Position numbers and translations under genes: made by a program. A stretch of 64,000 nucleotides of DNA, from positions 1 to 64,000 of the forward strand of contig NZ_JBLUOA010000006.1 of assembly GCF_048060095.1 (NCBI RefSeq), given 5' to 3'. Of the stretch, positions 7,759-15,718 are shown one piece after another. The notes beneath the pieces were generated by a model. That model saw only the letters and a list, made by a program, of their open reading frames with translations. It was not told where the DNA came from and did not search any database. Position 1 is the stretch's first letter; the number at the start of each line of letters is the position of its first letter. The stretch comes from JBLUOA01 sp048060095. GTDB lineage: Bacteria; Pseudomonadota; Alphaproteobacteria; Rhodobacterales; Rhodobacteraceae.

Positions 7759-9123
7759 TCAAGCGTCTACTTTTTCTTCGACCAGCGCGTTGGCTGATGG
7801 CACGTCGCCCGGGTCTGCCCCTTGGGCGCGCATCTGTTTCTGGATCAGCTTGGCGTCCACATCGCGCAGCGCCTTATCACCTTGCAGCGCCAGCGATACG
7901 GCGACGCCCGCAGCTTCCCCTTGCGACATGCAGGGCGGGATCTCGCGGGACAGTTTCTGCGCCTCGCTTTCGACGGAATAGTGACGGCCCGCGACGATCA
8001 GGTTGTCGATGCCCTTCGGCAGCAGCGCGCGATACGGGGTGTAGTAATCCCGACCACGACACACGCTGTCGGCAAAGTGCCGGCGGCTTTTCACATCGTC
8101 TTTGGTCACGACATATTCGCCCTGAAGCAACCGAGTCTGACGGACACCCATCTGCTCGGCGGCGCCCAGCATCTTGGCATTCTCGAACCCCGGAATGTTC
8201 TCGCGGGCGAAGGCCAGCAGGTTCATCATCCGCTCGCGGCCTTCGTATTCGGCCTCGACCATGTGTTCCGGCGACAGGCCATCATAGCCCGGCATATGCG
8301 GGCAGTTGCACCAGACGATGCCCGGCAGCGGCGTTTTCAGCCACCACATGCCCCAGGCCCCGCCGATGACGCGCCGCGCCTGACGGTCGATTTTTTTGTA
8401 TTCCTCGGGGTTGGCGTATTCGAACGCTTCGGCCTTGTCGGTGTCGACATCGCTAAGGCGGAACACGGTTGTCACAATGAACTGACCGTCAATGAACGAC
8501 GCCCCGGCAGAGGAGGCAACATCAAGGTCGCCACTTGCATCGATCACCATCTTCGCGCGGATCGCTTGCCGGCCAAGTTTCGTCTGACAGATCACGCCGG
8601 TGACGCGGTTGTCTTCGACCAATGCCTCGGAGAACCAGGAATGAAGCCGCAGGTTGATCCCTGCCTCTTTCACAAGGTCCAAGCTAACGCGCTTCCACGC
8701 ATCGGGATCGAACGCAACGGCGTGGATGATCGGCTGCGGCATCCCGGTTTGGTGGAAGTCGATGCAGCCCCAGCGGGACCATTTCTGCCACATCTCCCAG
8801 TTGGTCAGGCAATCTTCGGACGGCGGATAGACCGCGCCGTCCTGTTTCACCATGCGGTCGACATATTCATCGACGATGCCGGTGGTCACGATCTCATTCC
8901 CGTCGTTGACCATGTCATCAAGCACCAGAACCATGCCGCCCGACGCCATGCCGCCAAGGTGGTGGTAGCGTTCCAGCAGGGTGACGGAACACCCGTTCCG
9001 CGCCGCAGAGACCGCCGCGGATACACCCGCCGGGCCGGCGCCGATGACGACGACGTCGGTATCGGCGACAACGGGAACCTGCTCGCCCCGGGTTTGAACG
9101 TGATCTTTAACTTGCGCAGTCAT
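7759..9123 (-). CDS. FAD-dependent oxidoreductase (PF12831-like)
   Basis: A 454-residue flavoprotein. The ADP-binding fingerprint GAGPAGVSAAVSAARNG with the closing LLERYHHLGG lies at about residues 28-58. A second nucleotide-binding portion ends with DNLIVAGRHYSVESEA and the GEAAGVAVSLAL helix near the C-terminus. This matches the FAD_oxidored family, whose members act on varied substrates and are mostly uncharacterised. No signal peptide is present, so it is cytoplasmic. It is 69 bases downstream of the ABC permease gene and 7 bases upstream of the CoA-transferase gene. It may carry out the first redox step on the imported compound, with the operon's ferredoxin as partner (inference). Confidence 0.88.
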   Translation of the reverse strand: MTAQVKDHVQTRGEQVPVVADTDVVVIGAGPAGVSAAVSAARNGCSVTLLERYHHLGGMASGGMVLVLDDMVNDGNEIVTTGIVDEYVDRMVKQDGAVYPPSEDCLTNWEMWQKWSRWGCIDFHQTGMPQPIIHAVAFDPDAWKRVSLDLVKEAGINLRLHSWFSEALVEDNRVTGVICQTKLGRQAIRAKMVIDASGDLDVASSAGASFIDGQFIVTTVFRLSDVDTDKAEAFEYANPEEYKKIDRQARRVIGGAWGMWWLKTPLPGIVWCNCPHMPGYDGLSPEHMVEAEYEGRERMMNLLAFARENIPGFENAKMLGAAEQMGVRQTRLLQGEYVVTKDDVKSRRHFADSVCRGRDYYTPYRALLPKGIDNLIVAGRHYSVESEAQKLSREIPPCMSQGEAAGVAVSLALQGDKALRDVDAKLIQKQMRAQGADPGDVPSANALVEEKVDA

Positions 9124-9192
9124 TTGGCATACTCCTTCTGTCGCGCCGTGGATATGGCAGGCGCATATATTGTTTTATTTCAGCGTGTTGCC

Positions 9193-10005
9193 TTACCAGC
9201 GCACCACCAGTCGTTCGACTGTCGAAACCGTTGCGAACAACAGCACGGACAGCCCCGACGACATAAAGACGGTTGCGTAGAGCAAGGGCGAATTGAAGTT
9301 GAAGGTCGAGTCGATGATCAGCGCCCCAAGACCCACATCCGCACCGACCCATTCTCCGACAATCGCGCCGATGACGCAGGTCGTCGCCGCAATCTTGAGC
9401 GCGGAGAACAGGAAGGGCAGGGAGGAAGGCAACCGGATCTTCCAGAAGATCTCGGATTTCGAGGCGGACAGGATGCGCGCAAGCTCCAGCGCTTGCGGGC
9501 TGACGGCTTGCAGGCCGCGCACCATGTTGACCAGCGTCGGAAAGAAACAGATCAGCGCCGCGATCACCACCTTGGCGGTCAGGCCGGGGCCGAAGATCAA
9601 AACGAGGATCGGCGCAATGGCCAGGATCGGGATGGTGTTGACGAACACCGCGATCGGAAAGAACGCGCGTTCGACCATGCGGTTGTGCACGAAGGCGACC
9701 GCGATCAGAACCGCGGCGGTGTTGCCGACGAAGAAGCCCAGCAGGCTTTCGTAGAATGTCGGCCAGAAGTTCGTGAGCAGGATCGGAAACTTGTCGACAA
9801 ACGTATAGGCGACGTCGGACGGCGCCGGGGCGATGTAGGTCGGCACGGCGAACAACCTGACACCGATCTGCCAGATCACGACCAGCGCGATGGCGGTTGC
9901 AAGCGGTACGCCGACCGCCATCACCTTCTTGCGCCGCGCTTCTGCCCGCTCCTCGTCAACCGCCGGGTCGGTGGCTTGGATGTTGTCAATCGCGGTCATC
10001 AGCAT
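9193..10005 (-). CDS. ABC transporter permease (SsuC/TauC type)
   Basis: A 270-residue integral membrane protein with about six helices and the BPD_transp_1 fold. The EAA-type coupling loop appears as VSPQALELARILSASKSEIFWKIRLPSSLPF near residues 165-195. It resembles permeases of the sulfonate/nitrate/taurine family. Its start overlaps the 3' end of the ATPase gene by seven bases. With the ATPase and the binding protein it forms a complete importer at the head of the catabolic operon. Confidence 0.9.
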   Translation of the reverse strand: MLMTAIDNIQATDPAVDEERAEARRKKVMAVGVPLATAIALVVIWQIGVRLFAVPTYIAPAPSDVAYTFVDKFPILLTNFWPTFYESLLGFFVGNTAAVLIAVAFVHNRMVERAFFPIAVFVNTIPILAIAPILVLIFGPGLTAKVVIAALICFFPTLVNMVRGLQAVSPQALELARILSASKSEIFWKIRLPSSLPFLFSALKIAATTCVIGAIVGEWVGADVGLGALIIDSTFNFNSPLLYATVFMSSGLSVLLFATVSTVERLVVRW

Positions 10006-10823
10006 GTCTCCAGCAGTTTGCGCAGATAAGCGGAATACCGTGTGAATTCCTGCGTATCGCGTTGTTCGATGGTGCGCGGGCTTGGCAGGTCGATTTCGAC
10101 CACTTCGCGCAGGCGTCCGGGGTTGGCTTCCAGCATCAGAACCTTCTGACCCAGAAACACCGCTTCGGGGATCGAGTGGGTCACGAACAGGATCGTGACG
10201 CCGGTTTCCTTCCAGATTTGCAGCAATTGCAGGTTCAAATGGTCGCGCGTCATCTCATCCAACGCGCCGAAGGGTTCATCCATCAGCAGCAGCTTTGGGT
10301 GGCAGACCAGCGCGCGGGCAATCGCCACGCGTTGCCGCATCCCGCCCGAAAGCTCATGCGGCAGGGCATCTTCGCGGCCCTCAAGTCCGACGAGCTTCAG
10401 CAGCTCACGCGGGGATTTGTCACCAACCGGAATATCAATGCCCCGCCGACGGCCGATTTCCAGCGGCAGTTCGACATTCTTCAGCGCGGAACGCCACGGC
10501 AGCAGCGTCGCGTCCTGAAAGACAAAGGCAAATTCACGGGCCAGTCGCGCCTCTTCGGTGGTTTTGCCAAAGATCGAAACTTCACCCGACGCTGCCGGGA
10601 TCAGGTCGGACACCAGACGCAGCATCGTGGATTTGCCGCAGCCCGATGGGCCGAGGATCGTGTAAAACGCGCCTTCCTCGATATCCATCGACATGCCGTC
10701 GATGGCGGTGAAAGACCCGAATTTGACAGACGCGTCTTTCAGCGAGGCGGCGATTGCGCCGGTCGGCTTTTCGACCGGCGCAGGTTGGATGGTTGCAGTT
10801 GCAGGCATGGGTTCCTTATCCAT
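9999..10823 (-). CDS. ABC transporter ATP-binding protein (SsuB/TauB type)
   Basis: A 274-residue ATPase. Visible motifs are Walker A GPSGCGKST, the signature LSGGMRQRVAIARAL, Walker B LLLMDEPFGALD and the switch histidine in FVTHSIPEA. The family members power uptake of sulfonates, nitrate, pyrimidine precursors and aromatic acids. Its start overlaps the binding-protein gene end by eight bases and its end overlaps the permease start, which shows tight translational coupling in the order binding protein, ATPase, permease. Confidence 0.92.
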   Translation of the reverse strand: MDKEPMPATATIQPAPVEKPTGAIAASLKDASVKFGSFTAIDGMSMDIEEGAFYTILGPSGCGKSTMLRLVSDLIPAASGEVSIFGKTTEEARLAREFAFVFQDATLLPWRSALKNVELPLEIGRRRGIDIPVGDKSPRELLKLVGLEGREDALPHELSGGMRQRVAIARALVCHPKLLLMDEPFGALDEMTRDHLNLQLLQIWKETGVTILFVTHSIPEAVFLGQKVLMLEANPGRLREVVEIDLPSPRTIEQRDTQEFTRYSAYLRKLLETC

Positions 10824-11859
10824 AAGTTGGACGAGTTTCCGCAGTCGCTTCGAGGACGGACAGCGTCATGACATCGTCAAGTGCAGGTGCGCCGCTTTCG
10901 AATTGGCCAAGCTCATCATAGATGTTGATCTGAGCTTGCCAGTTTTCCGGGGTCATCGTGCCCCAGCCGTTTTCAGCGGTGTTTTTGTTGAAAGAGTAAT
11001 CGACGACGAGGTCCACCGTCTCCAGCTCCTTCTCGCGATCCATGTTCGGGTAACGCTCTACGAGGATATCGACGGCCTCTTCCCGGTTGTCGTGGACATA
11101 GCCCCAGCCCTTCGCAATCGCGCGGATCATACCCTGAACTTGCTCCGGGTGATCGGCGAGCGTGCTGTCGGTCACGTAATAGGGGTTCGCGTAAAGCTGA
11201 ATGCCAGCATCCCACAGCGACATGTCGTTGCGCTGATCGCCAAGCACGGCAAGCGCGCTGGTGTTGGTTTTCCAGCCAGTCACGACATCGACCTGCCCGG
11301 TCATCAGCGGCGCCATGTCGGACCCCATGACCGAAACTTCGACCTCATCCTCGGAGATCCCGGCATTCGCCAGAAGCGCGCGCAGCAGGATACGGGCGGT
11401 GCCGTTGGTCGCGACCTTCTTGCCGATCAGGTCTTCCGGTGTGTTGACCGGGTTGTCCTTCAACGAGAAGTAGGTGAACGGGTGCTGCTGATAACCGGCG
11501 GCGATACATTTCACCGGCAGCCCGGCAGAGCGGGCGAGCATCAGCGACGGGCTTGACGAAATCGAGCCGAGGTTCGCGCGGCCAGAAGCGACAGAGGCAA
11601 CGCCATCCACATTCGGGCCACCCGGCACGATGTCGAGCGTCAGACCTTCTTCAGCGAAGAACCCTTTTTTGTCGGCGACGACCTCGCCCAGAATGCCGTT
11701 GCTGGCCAGCCAGCCAAGTTGCAGCGTGACGTCGAACGTGTCTTGCGCGAACGCTTTTTCGATGCTGACAAACGTGCCGGCGCTGGCGGCACCCGCCGCA
11801 GCACCCATTGATTTCAGCAGCGAACGGCGGCTTAGGCCGGTTTGGGAAGGTCGTTTCAT
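10816..11859 (-). CDS. ABC transporter substrate-binding protein (NMT1/SsuA-like), Tat-exported
   Basis: A periplasmic binding protein of about 347 residues. I chose the ATG at 11859 because an AGGAG lies just upstream and the protein then begins with a Tat signal (MKRPSQTGLSRRSLLKSMG, twin arginine RRSLLK) cut near KAFA. The mature part, from FDVTLQLGWLASNG, has the NMT1/THI5 fold, used for hydroxymethylpyrimidine, sulfonates and similar small anions. An in-frame upstream ATG (11892) would bury the Tat motif. It is the first gene of the long operon and diverges from a LysR regulator. The ligand is unknown; the downstream CoA-transferase suggests a carboxylic acid. Confidence 0.92.
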   Translation of the reverse strand: MKRPSQTGLSRRSLLKSMGAAAGAASAGTFVSIEKAFAQDTFDVTLQLGWLASNGILGEVVADKKGFFAEEGLTLDIVPGGPNVDGVASVASGRANLGSISSSPSLMLARSAGLPVKCIAAGYQQHPFTYFSLKDNPVNTPEDLIGKKVATNGTARILLRALLANAGISEDEVEVSVMGSDMAPLMTGQVDVVTGWKTNTSALAVLGDQRNDMSLWDAGIQLYANPYYVTDSTLADHPEQVQGMIRAIAKGWGYVHDNREEAVDILVERYPNMDREKELETVDLVVDYSFNKNTAENGWGTMTPENWQAQINIYDELGQFESGAPALDDVMTLSVLEATAETRPTYG

Positions 11860-11935
11860 GGTGTTCTCCTGTTGGTCAAAGGCGGTTTTCATGAGTCGAT
11901 TCTTGTTGCTTTTGATTGACTCTAGGGCAGTGAGT

Positions 11936-11989
11936 GGTGATGCAAGAAGGGTAAATTCCTGCTAACAGTGGTGCAATTATTGCATCACC
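11936..11989. promoter_or_regulatory. Probable LysR operator in the divergent promoter region
   Basis: A perfect 10-bp inverted repeat, GGTGATGCAA (11936-11945) and TTGCATCACC (11980-11989), has arms 44 bp apart, about four helical turns. The right arm overlaps an exact dyad TGCAAT-T-ATTGCA (11972-11984), which fits the T-N11-A box of LysR-type regulators. It lies between the binding-protein gene (start 11859) and lysR (start 12010). The paired sites fit a LysR tetramer controlling both genes. Confidence 0.65.
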
Positions 11990-12009
11990 CATGATGGCGG
12001 AGCGCGACC

Positions 12010-12915
12010 ATGCACTCTATCTTCCTGAAATACTTTGACGAAGTCGCCCGGCACGGGTCGATCCGAAAGGCATCAACCGTGCTGAATGTGTCTTCGACTT
12101 CGGTGAACCGAAAGATTCTGAGCGTCGAAAAGCAGCTTGGCGTCGCCGTGTTCGACCGAACCCCCGAAGGGGTGGAGCTGACCAGCATCGGCAGCATCCT
12201 TCTCGAACATTGCCGCAAGACGCTACACGATTACGAACGCACCAAGATCCTGATCGACGACCTGCGCGACCTGCGCACCGGGCATATCAACATCGAAACG
12301 ATTGACTCTGTGGCTTACGGGATTCTGCCGCAGGCGTTGCAGCAGTTCAGCCAGTCTTTTCCCGATATTTCGATCTCAGTCACCACGGCCCAGCCGGACG
12401 AGGTGATGAAATCCGTCGCAAACGGCGAAACGGATGTGGGGATCACCTTTATGATCGACATGCACCCGGACGTGCGCGTGATGTCTGAAAAATCCGCACC
12501 CTTCGGCGTGATCGTGCGGCGCGACCATCCGCTTGCGGAACGCAACAGCGTTACGATTGACGATATCAGCACCTATCGCCTTGTCCGCACCATCGACGCG
12601 CGGGGGCGCAATTCGATCATCGACCAAGTGGTGTCAACCCTCGCCTCGCCCCTATCCACCCACATTTTCACCAACACCCTGTTTATCGCAAAGCAGATGA
12701 TCTTGGATAATCAAGGCATCGGCCTTTACACCAAGATCGGCTTTTTCAAAGAGATCGAGGCGGATGAGCTAAAGTTCATCCCCCTGATCCAAGAAGGTCT
12801 GAACGACATGCGGATCGCCATGCTGGTGTCGGCCACGACCGGGATCGATCCGGCCAAGCGACACCTATGCGATGTGGTGGGGCGGTCGATCCGGCTGATG
12901 CGGCTAGATTCGTGA
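12010..12915 (+). CDS. LysR-family transcriptional regulator of the adjacent catabolic operon
   Basis: A 301-residue LysR protein. The N-terminal winged helix-turn-helix (FDEVARHGSIRKASTVLNVSS, residues about 9-40) is followed by the long linker helix and a periplasmic-binding-like effector domain from about residue 90 (GHINIETIDS). It is divergent from the transporter/catabolic operon, with 150 bases between start codons that hold a matching dyad operator. By family habit it should activate that operon when bound to a pathway compound and repress itself. Its HTH is slightly atypical, having STSVNRKI where many members have Q-S-A-LS-RQI. Confidence 0.92.
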   Translation: MHSIFLKYFDEVARHGSIRKASTVLNVSSTSVNRKILSVEKQLGVAVFDRTPEGVELTSIGSILLEHCRKTLHDYERTKILIDDLRDLRTGHINIETIDSVAYGILPQALQQFSQSFPDISISVTTAQPDEVMKSVANGETDVGITFMIDMHPDVRVMSEKSAPFGVIVRRDHPLAERNSVTIDDISTYRLVRTIDARGRNSIIDQVVSTLASPLSTHIFTNTLFIAKQMILDNQGIGLYTKIGFFKEIEADELKFIPLIQEGLNDMRIAMLVSATTGIDPAKRHLCDVVGRSIRLMRLDS

Positions 12916-12933
12916 GGGGCGACACGCAAACCC

Positions 12934-13938
12934 TCAGATACGCCGCCCCGACCCGTCAAACAGCATCTCATCCGCGTGGTCCCAAGTCAGATCCACGGCG
13001 GACCCTTCGGCCAGAAACACTTCGGACGCATTCTGCCGTGCGGTGACGAGCGTGCCGTCCGCCAGCTTGACATGAACCAGAGTCTCCGCTCCCAGTGCCT
13101 CGGTATAAAGGACCGTGCCGCTGGTTCTGGGATCAGACTGAGCGATCCGCAGATGTTCGGGCCGGACCCCGAGCGTCGCGGCCGATCCGGCGACATTCGC
13201 CAGTTCCGGCTTCATGAAATTCGTCGGGGGAGAGCCGATGAACCCGGCCACGAACTCCGTCGCGGGGTTGGCGTAGACTTCAAGCGGCGCGCCGATTTGG
13301 TCGGCGACCCCGCCATTCATCACGATCATGCGGTCGGCCAGCGTCATCGCCTCCACCTGATCGTGGGTCACGTAAAGAGCCGTGACACCCAGCCGCCGCT
13401 GCAACTGCTTGATCTCAAGCCGCATCTGCACGCGCAGTTTGGCGTCGAGGTTGGAAAGTGGTTCATCGAACAGGAAGACCGCCGGCTTGCGCACGATCGC
13501 CCGGCCCATCGCCACGCGCTGCCGCTGCCCGCCGGACAATTCGCGCGGCCGGCGTTTCAGGTAGGGTTCAAGCTGAAGAAGTTTCGCCGCGGCCTCGACC
13601 CGTTCGGCGATTTCGCCCTTGGGGCGCCCCGCGATCTTTAGCCCATAGGCCATATTGTCGAACACCGACATATGCGGGTAAAGCGCGTAGTTCTGGAACA
13701 CCATCGCGATATCGCGGTCCATCGGTTCCTTGTCATTGACTCGGGTGTCGTCGATCTGCACCTCGCCCGATGTGATTGTCTCAAGCCCCGCGATCATCCG
13801 CAACAGTGTGGACTTCCCGCAGCCGGACGGGCCAACGATGACGATGAATTCTCCGTCCTCGATGTCGATATCGACGCCGTGGATCACCTCGGTCTTGCCA
13901 AAGGATTTCTTGATATTCCGAAGACTGACGGTCGCCAT
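12934..13938 (-). CDS. ugpC: sn-Glycerol-3-phosphate ABC transporter ATP-binding protein
   Basis: A 334-residue ATPase of the MalK/UgpC group. Walker A is GPSGCGKST, the signature LSGGQRQRVAMGRAI, and Walker B VFLFDEPLSNLD. After about residue 235 comes the OB-fold/TOBE regulatory domain (LGVRPEHLRIA). It is the last of four genes, three bases after ugpE. UgpC powers uptake of glycerol-3-phosphate or glycerophosphodiesters. The call rests on the family and on the ugpBAE partners; other CUT1 sugar substrates are possible. Confidence 0.88.
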   Translation of the reverse strand: MATVSLRNIKKSFGKTEVIHGVDIDIEDGEFIVIVGPSGCGKSTLLRMIAGLETITSGEVQIDDTRVNDKEPMDRDIAMVFQNYALYPHMSVFDNMAYGLKIAGRPKGEIAERVEAAAKLLQLEPYLKRRPRELSGGQRQRVAMGRAIVRKPAVFLFDEPLSNLDAKLRVQMRLEIKQLQRRLGVTALYVTHDQVEAMTLADRMIVMNGGVADQIGAPLEVYANPATEFVAGFIGSPPTNFMKPELANVAGSAATLGVRPEHLRIAQSDPRTSGTVLYTEALGAETLVHVKLADGTLVTARQNASEVFLAEGSAVDLTWDHADEMLFDGSGRRI

Positions 13939-13940
13939 TT

Positions 13941-14795
13941 CTATTTCTCGCTATCGACAAGGCCGCGGATGAACAGCCGCTGCATACTGATGACCACGAC
14001 GACCGGCGGGATCATCGCAAGGATCGACGTCGCCATTATGACCGGCCAATCGGCGATATCGTCGCCCGACGGGAACATCTGCTTGATCCCCATCACGATG
14101 GTGTTCATGGACGGGTCCGTCGTGATCAGCAGCGGCCAGAGGTATTGGTTCCAGCCGTAGATGAACAGGATCACGAAAAGCGCGGCGATGTTCGTGCGGC
14201 TCATCGGCAGAAGGATGTCCCAGAAGAACCGCATGGGTCGCGCTCCATCGACCCGCGCGGCCTCGGCCAGTTCATCGGGCACCGTCATGAAGAACTGCCG
14301 GAACAGGAACGTCGCGGTCGCCGAGGCGATCAGCGGAAAGATCAGCCCGGAATAGCTGTTGAGCATGCCGAACCCCGCGACGACCTCGTAGGTCGGCACG
14401 ATCCGCACCTCGACCGGCAGCATCAGCGTCAGGAAAATCAGCCAGAAGAACACTCTGCGCCCCGGAAACCGGAAATAGACGATGGCGAAGGCCGACAGCA
14501 GGGAGATCACGATCTTCCCGATAGCGATCCCCATCGCCATGACAAGCGAGTTCAGCATCATCCAGGCGACCGGCGCATTGATGCCCGAAACCAGCGCCTT
14601 TCGATAGTTTTCGAAGAACTGGTCACCGGGGATGAGGGGCATCGGCGGGCGAACGATCTCGGGCTGGGACACGGTCGATGCGACGAAAGCCAGCCAGATC
14701 GGGAAAAAGATGAACAGAAGCCCGACGATCAACCCGGCATGGGTCAGCCAATGCCCCGCGCCCCGCTTTTCGACCATGCCCGTGCGATCCGCCAT
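13941..14795 (-). CDS. ugpE: sn-Glycerol-3-phosphate ABC transporter permease
   Basis: A 284-residue CUT1 permease with six predicted helices. The EAA loop reads ELAEAARVDGARPMRFFWDILLP (about 190-212). The start is the ATG at 14795, which overlaps the ugpA stop (TGATG). An open frame continues upstream through ugpA in another frame but has no coding character there. UgpE forms the channel with UgpA. It is the third gene in ugpB-A-E-C. Confidence 0.88.
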   Translation of the reverse strand: MADRTGMVEKRGAGHWLTHAGLIVGLLFIFFPIWLAFVASTVSQPEIVRPPMPLIPGDQFFENYRKALVSGINAPVAWMMLNSLVMAMGIAIGKIVISLLSAFAIVYFRFPGRRVFFWLIFLTLMLPVEVRIVPTYEVVAGFGMLNSYSGLIFPLIASATATFLFRQFFMTVPDELAEAARVDGARPMRFFWDILLPMSRTNIAALFVILFIYGWNQYLWPLLITTDPSMNTIVMGIKQMFPSGDDIADWPVIMATSILAMIPPVVVVISMQRLFIRGLVDSEK

Positions 14796-15676
14796 CAGTA
14801 ATGCACCCTGCGTTCGATGAACTTGAACTGCACGATGGTCAGCAGGCCGACGATAATCAGCAGGATCACCGATTGCGCGGCGGATGACCCCAGGTCCTGC
14901 CCGACGAACCCGTCGGAATAGACCTTGTAAACAAGGATCGTCGTTGATTGCTGTGGTCCGCCCGAGGTGATCGTATGGATCACGCCGAAGGTTTCGAAGA
15001 ACGAATAGACGATGTTGACGACGAGCAGAAAGAACGTGGTCGGCGACAGCAGCGGAAACACGATCGTGCGGAACCGGGTCCAGAACCGGGCACCGTCGAT
15101 GGCCGCGGCCTCGATCACTGATTTCGGGATCGCCTGAAGCCCGGCGAGGAAGAACAGGAAGTTGTAGCTGATCCGCCCCCAGGCCGATGCGACGACGACA
15201 AGGCCCATCGCCTCTTCTCCGTTCAGGACGTGGTTCCAGTCGTATCCGAGCGTGCCTAGATACCACGACACCACGCCAACGCGGGTGTTGAACATAAACA
15301 GCCACAGAACGCCCGCCACCGCTGGCGCGACGGCATAGGGCCAGATCAGCAGCGTGCGGTAGACGCCTGATCCCTTAATCAACCGATCCGCCAAAACGGC
15401 GAGGTATAGCGCCACGCCCATCGACACGACCGTCACGAGGATCGAAAAGATCGCCGTCGTAAAAAATGAAGCGCGGTAATAGGGATTGCCCAGCAGGTAT
15501 TCGAAATTTCCGAGGCCCACGAACTGCATCGACAAACCGAACGGGTCGGGAATGAACAGCGACTGCCAGATCGCCTGCCCGGCGGGGTAGAAGAAAAAGA
15601 CAGCCGTTATCACGATCTGCGGCAGAACCAGCAGAAGCGGCAACCAGATGCCCTTGAAGGTGACGCGCTTTTCCAT
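14795..15676 (-). CDS. ugpA: sn-Glycerol-3-phosphate ABC transporter permease
   Basis: A 293-residue CUT1 permease. Six helices are evident, with the large first periplasmic loop typical of UgpA/MalF-like subunits, and the EAA loop AIPKSVIEAAAIDGARFWTRFRTIVFPLL near residues 180-208. It starts 42 bases after ugpB; the gap contains a strong hairpin at 15683-15712. Its stop overlaps the ugpE start. It forms the heterodimeric channel with UgpE in the inner membrane. Confidence 0.88.
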   Translation of the reverse strand: MEKRVTFKGIWLPLLLVLPQIVITAVFFFYPAGQAIWQSLFIPDPFGLSMQFVGLGNFEYLLGNPYYRASFFTTAIFSILVTVVSMGVALYLAVLADRLIKGSGVYRTLLIWPYAVAPAVAGVLWLFMFNTRVGVVSWYLGTLGYDWNHVLNGEEAMGLVVVASAWGRISYNFLFFLAGLQAIPKSVIEAAAIDGARFWTRFRTIVFPLLSPTTFFLLVVNIVYSFFETFGVIHTITSGGPQQSTTILVYKVYSDGFVGQDLGSSAAQSVILLIIVGLLTIVQFKFIERRVHY

Positions 15677-15682
15677 CGTGAT

Positions 15683-15712
15683 CGCCGCGCCCCACCGTTG
15701 CGGGGCGCGGCG
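15683..15712 (-). promoter_or_regulatory. Intercistronic hairpin between ugpB and ugpA
   Basis: An 11-bp perfect inverted repeat (15683-15693 paired with 15702-15712, sequence CGCCGCGCCCC and its complement) with an 8-base loop. It occupies most of the 42-base gap after the binding-protein gene. No T-run follows on the minus strand. Such hairpins commonly protect upstream mRNA or cause partial termination, giving an excess of binding protein over permease. Confidence 0.6.
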
Positions 15713-15718
15713 CTGTCC

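Noticed and set aside
6642..10029. Two very long plus-strand open frames opposite the CoA-transferase, FAD oxidoreductase and ABC genes.
   Set aside because: They are antisense shadows in GC-rich DNA; they show no recognisable domains, and the minus-strand frames have clear motifs throughout.
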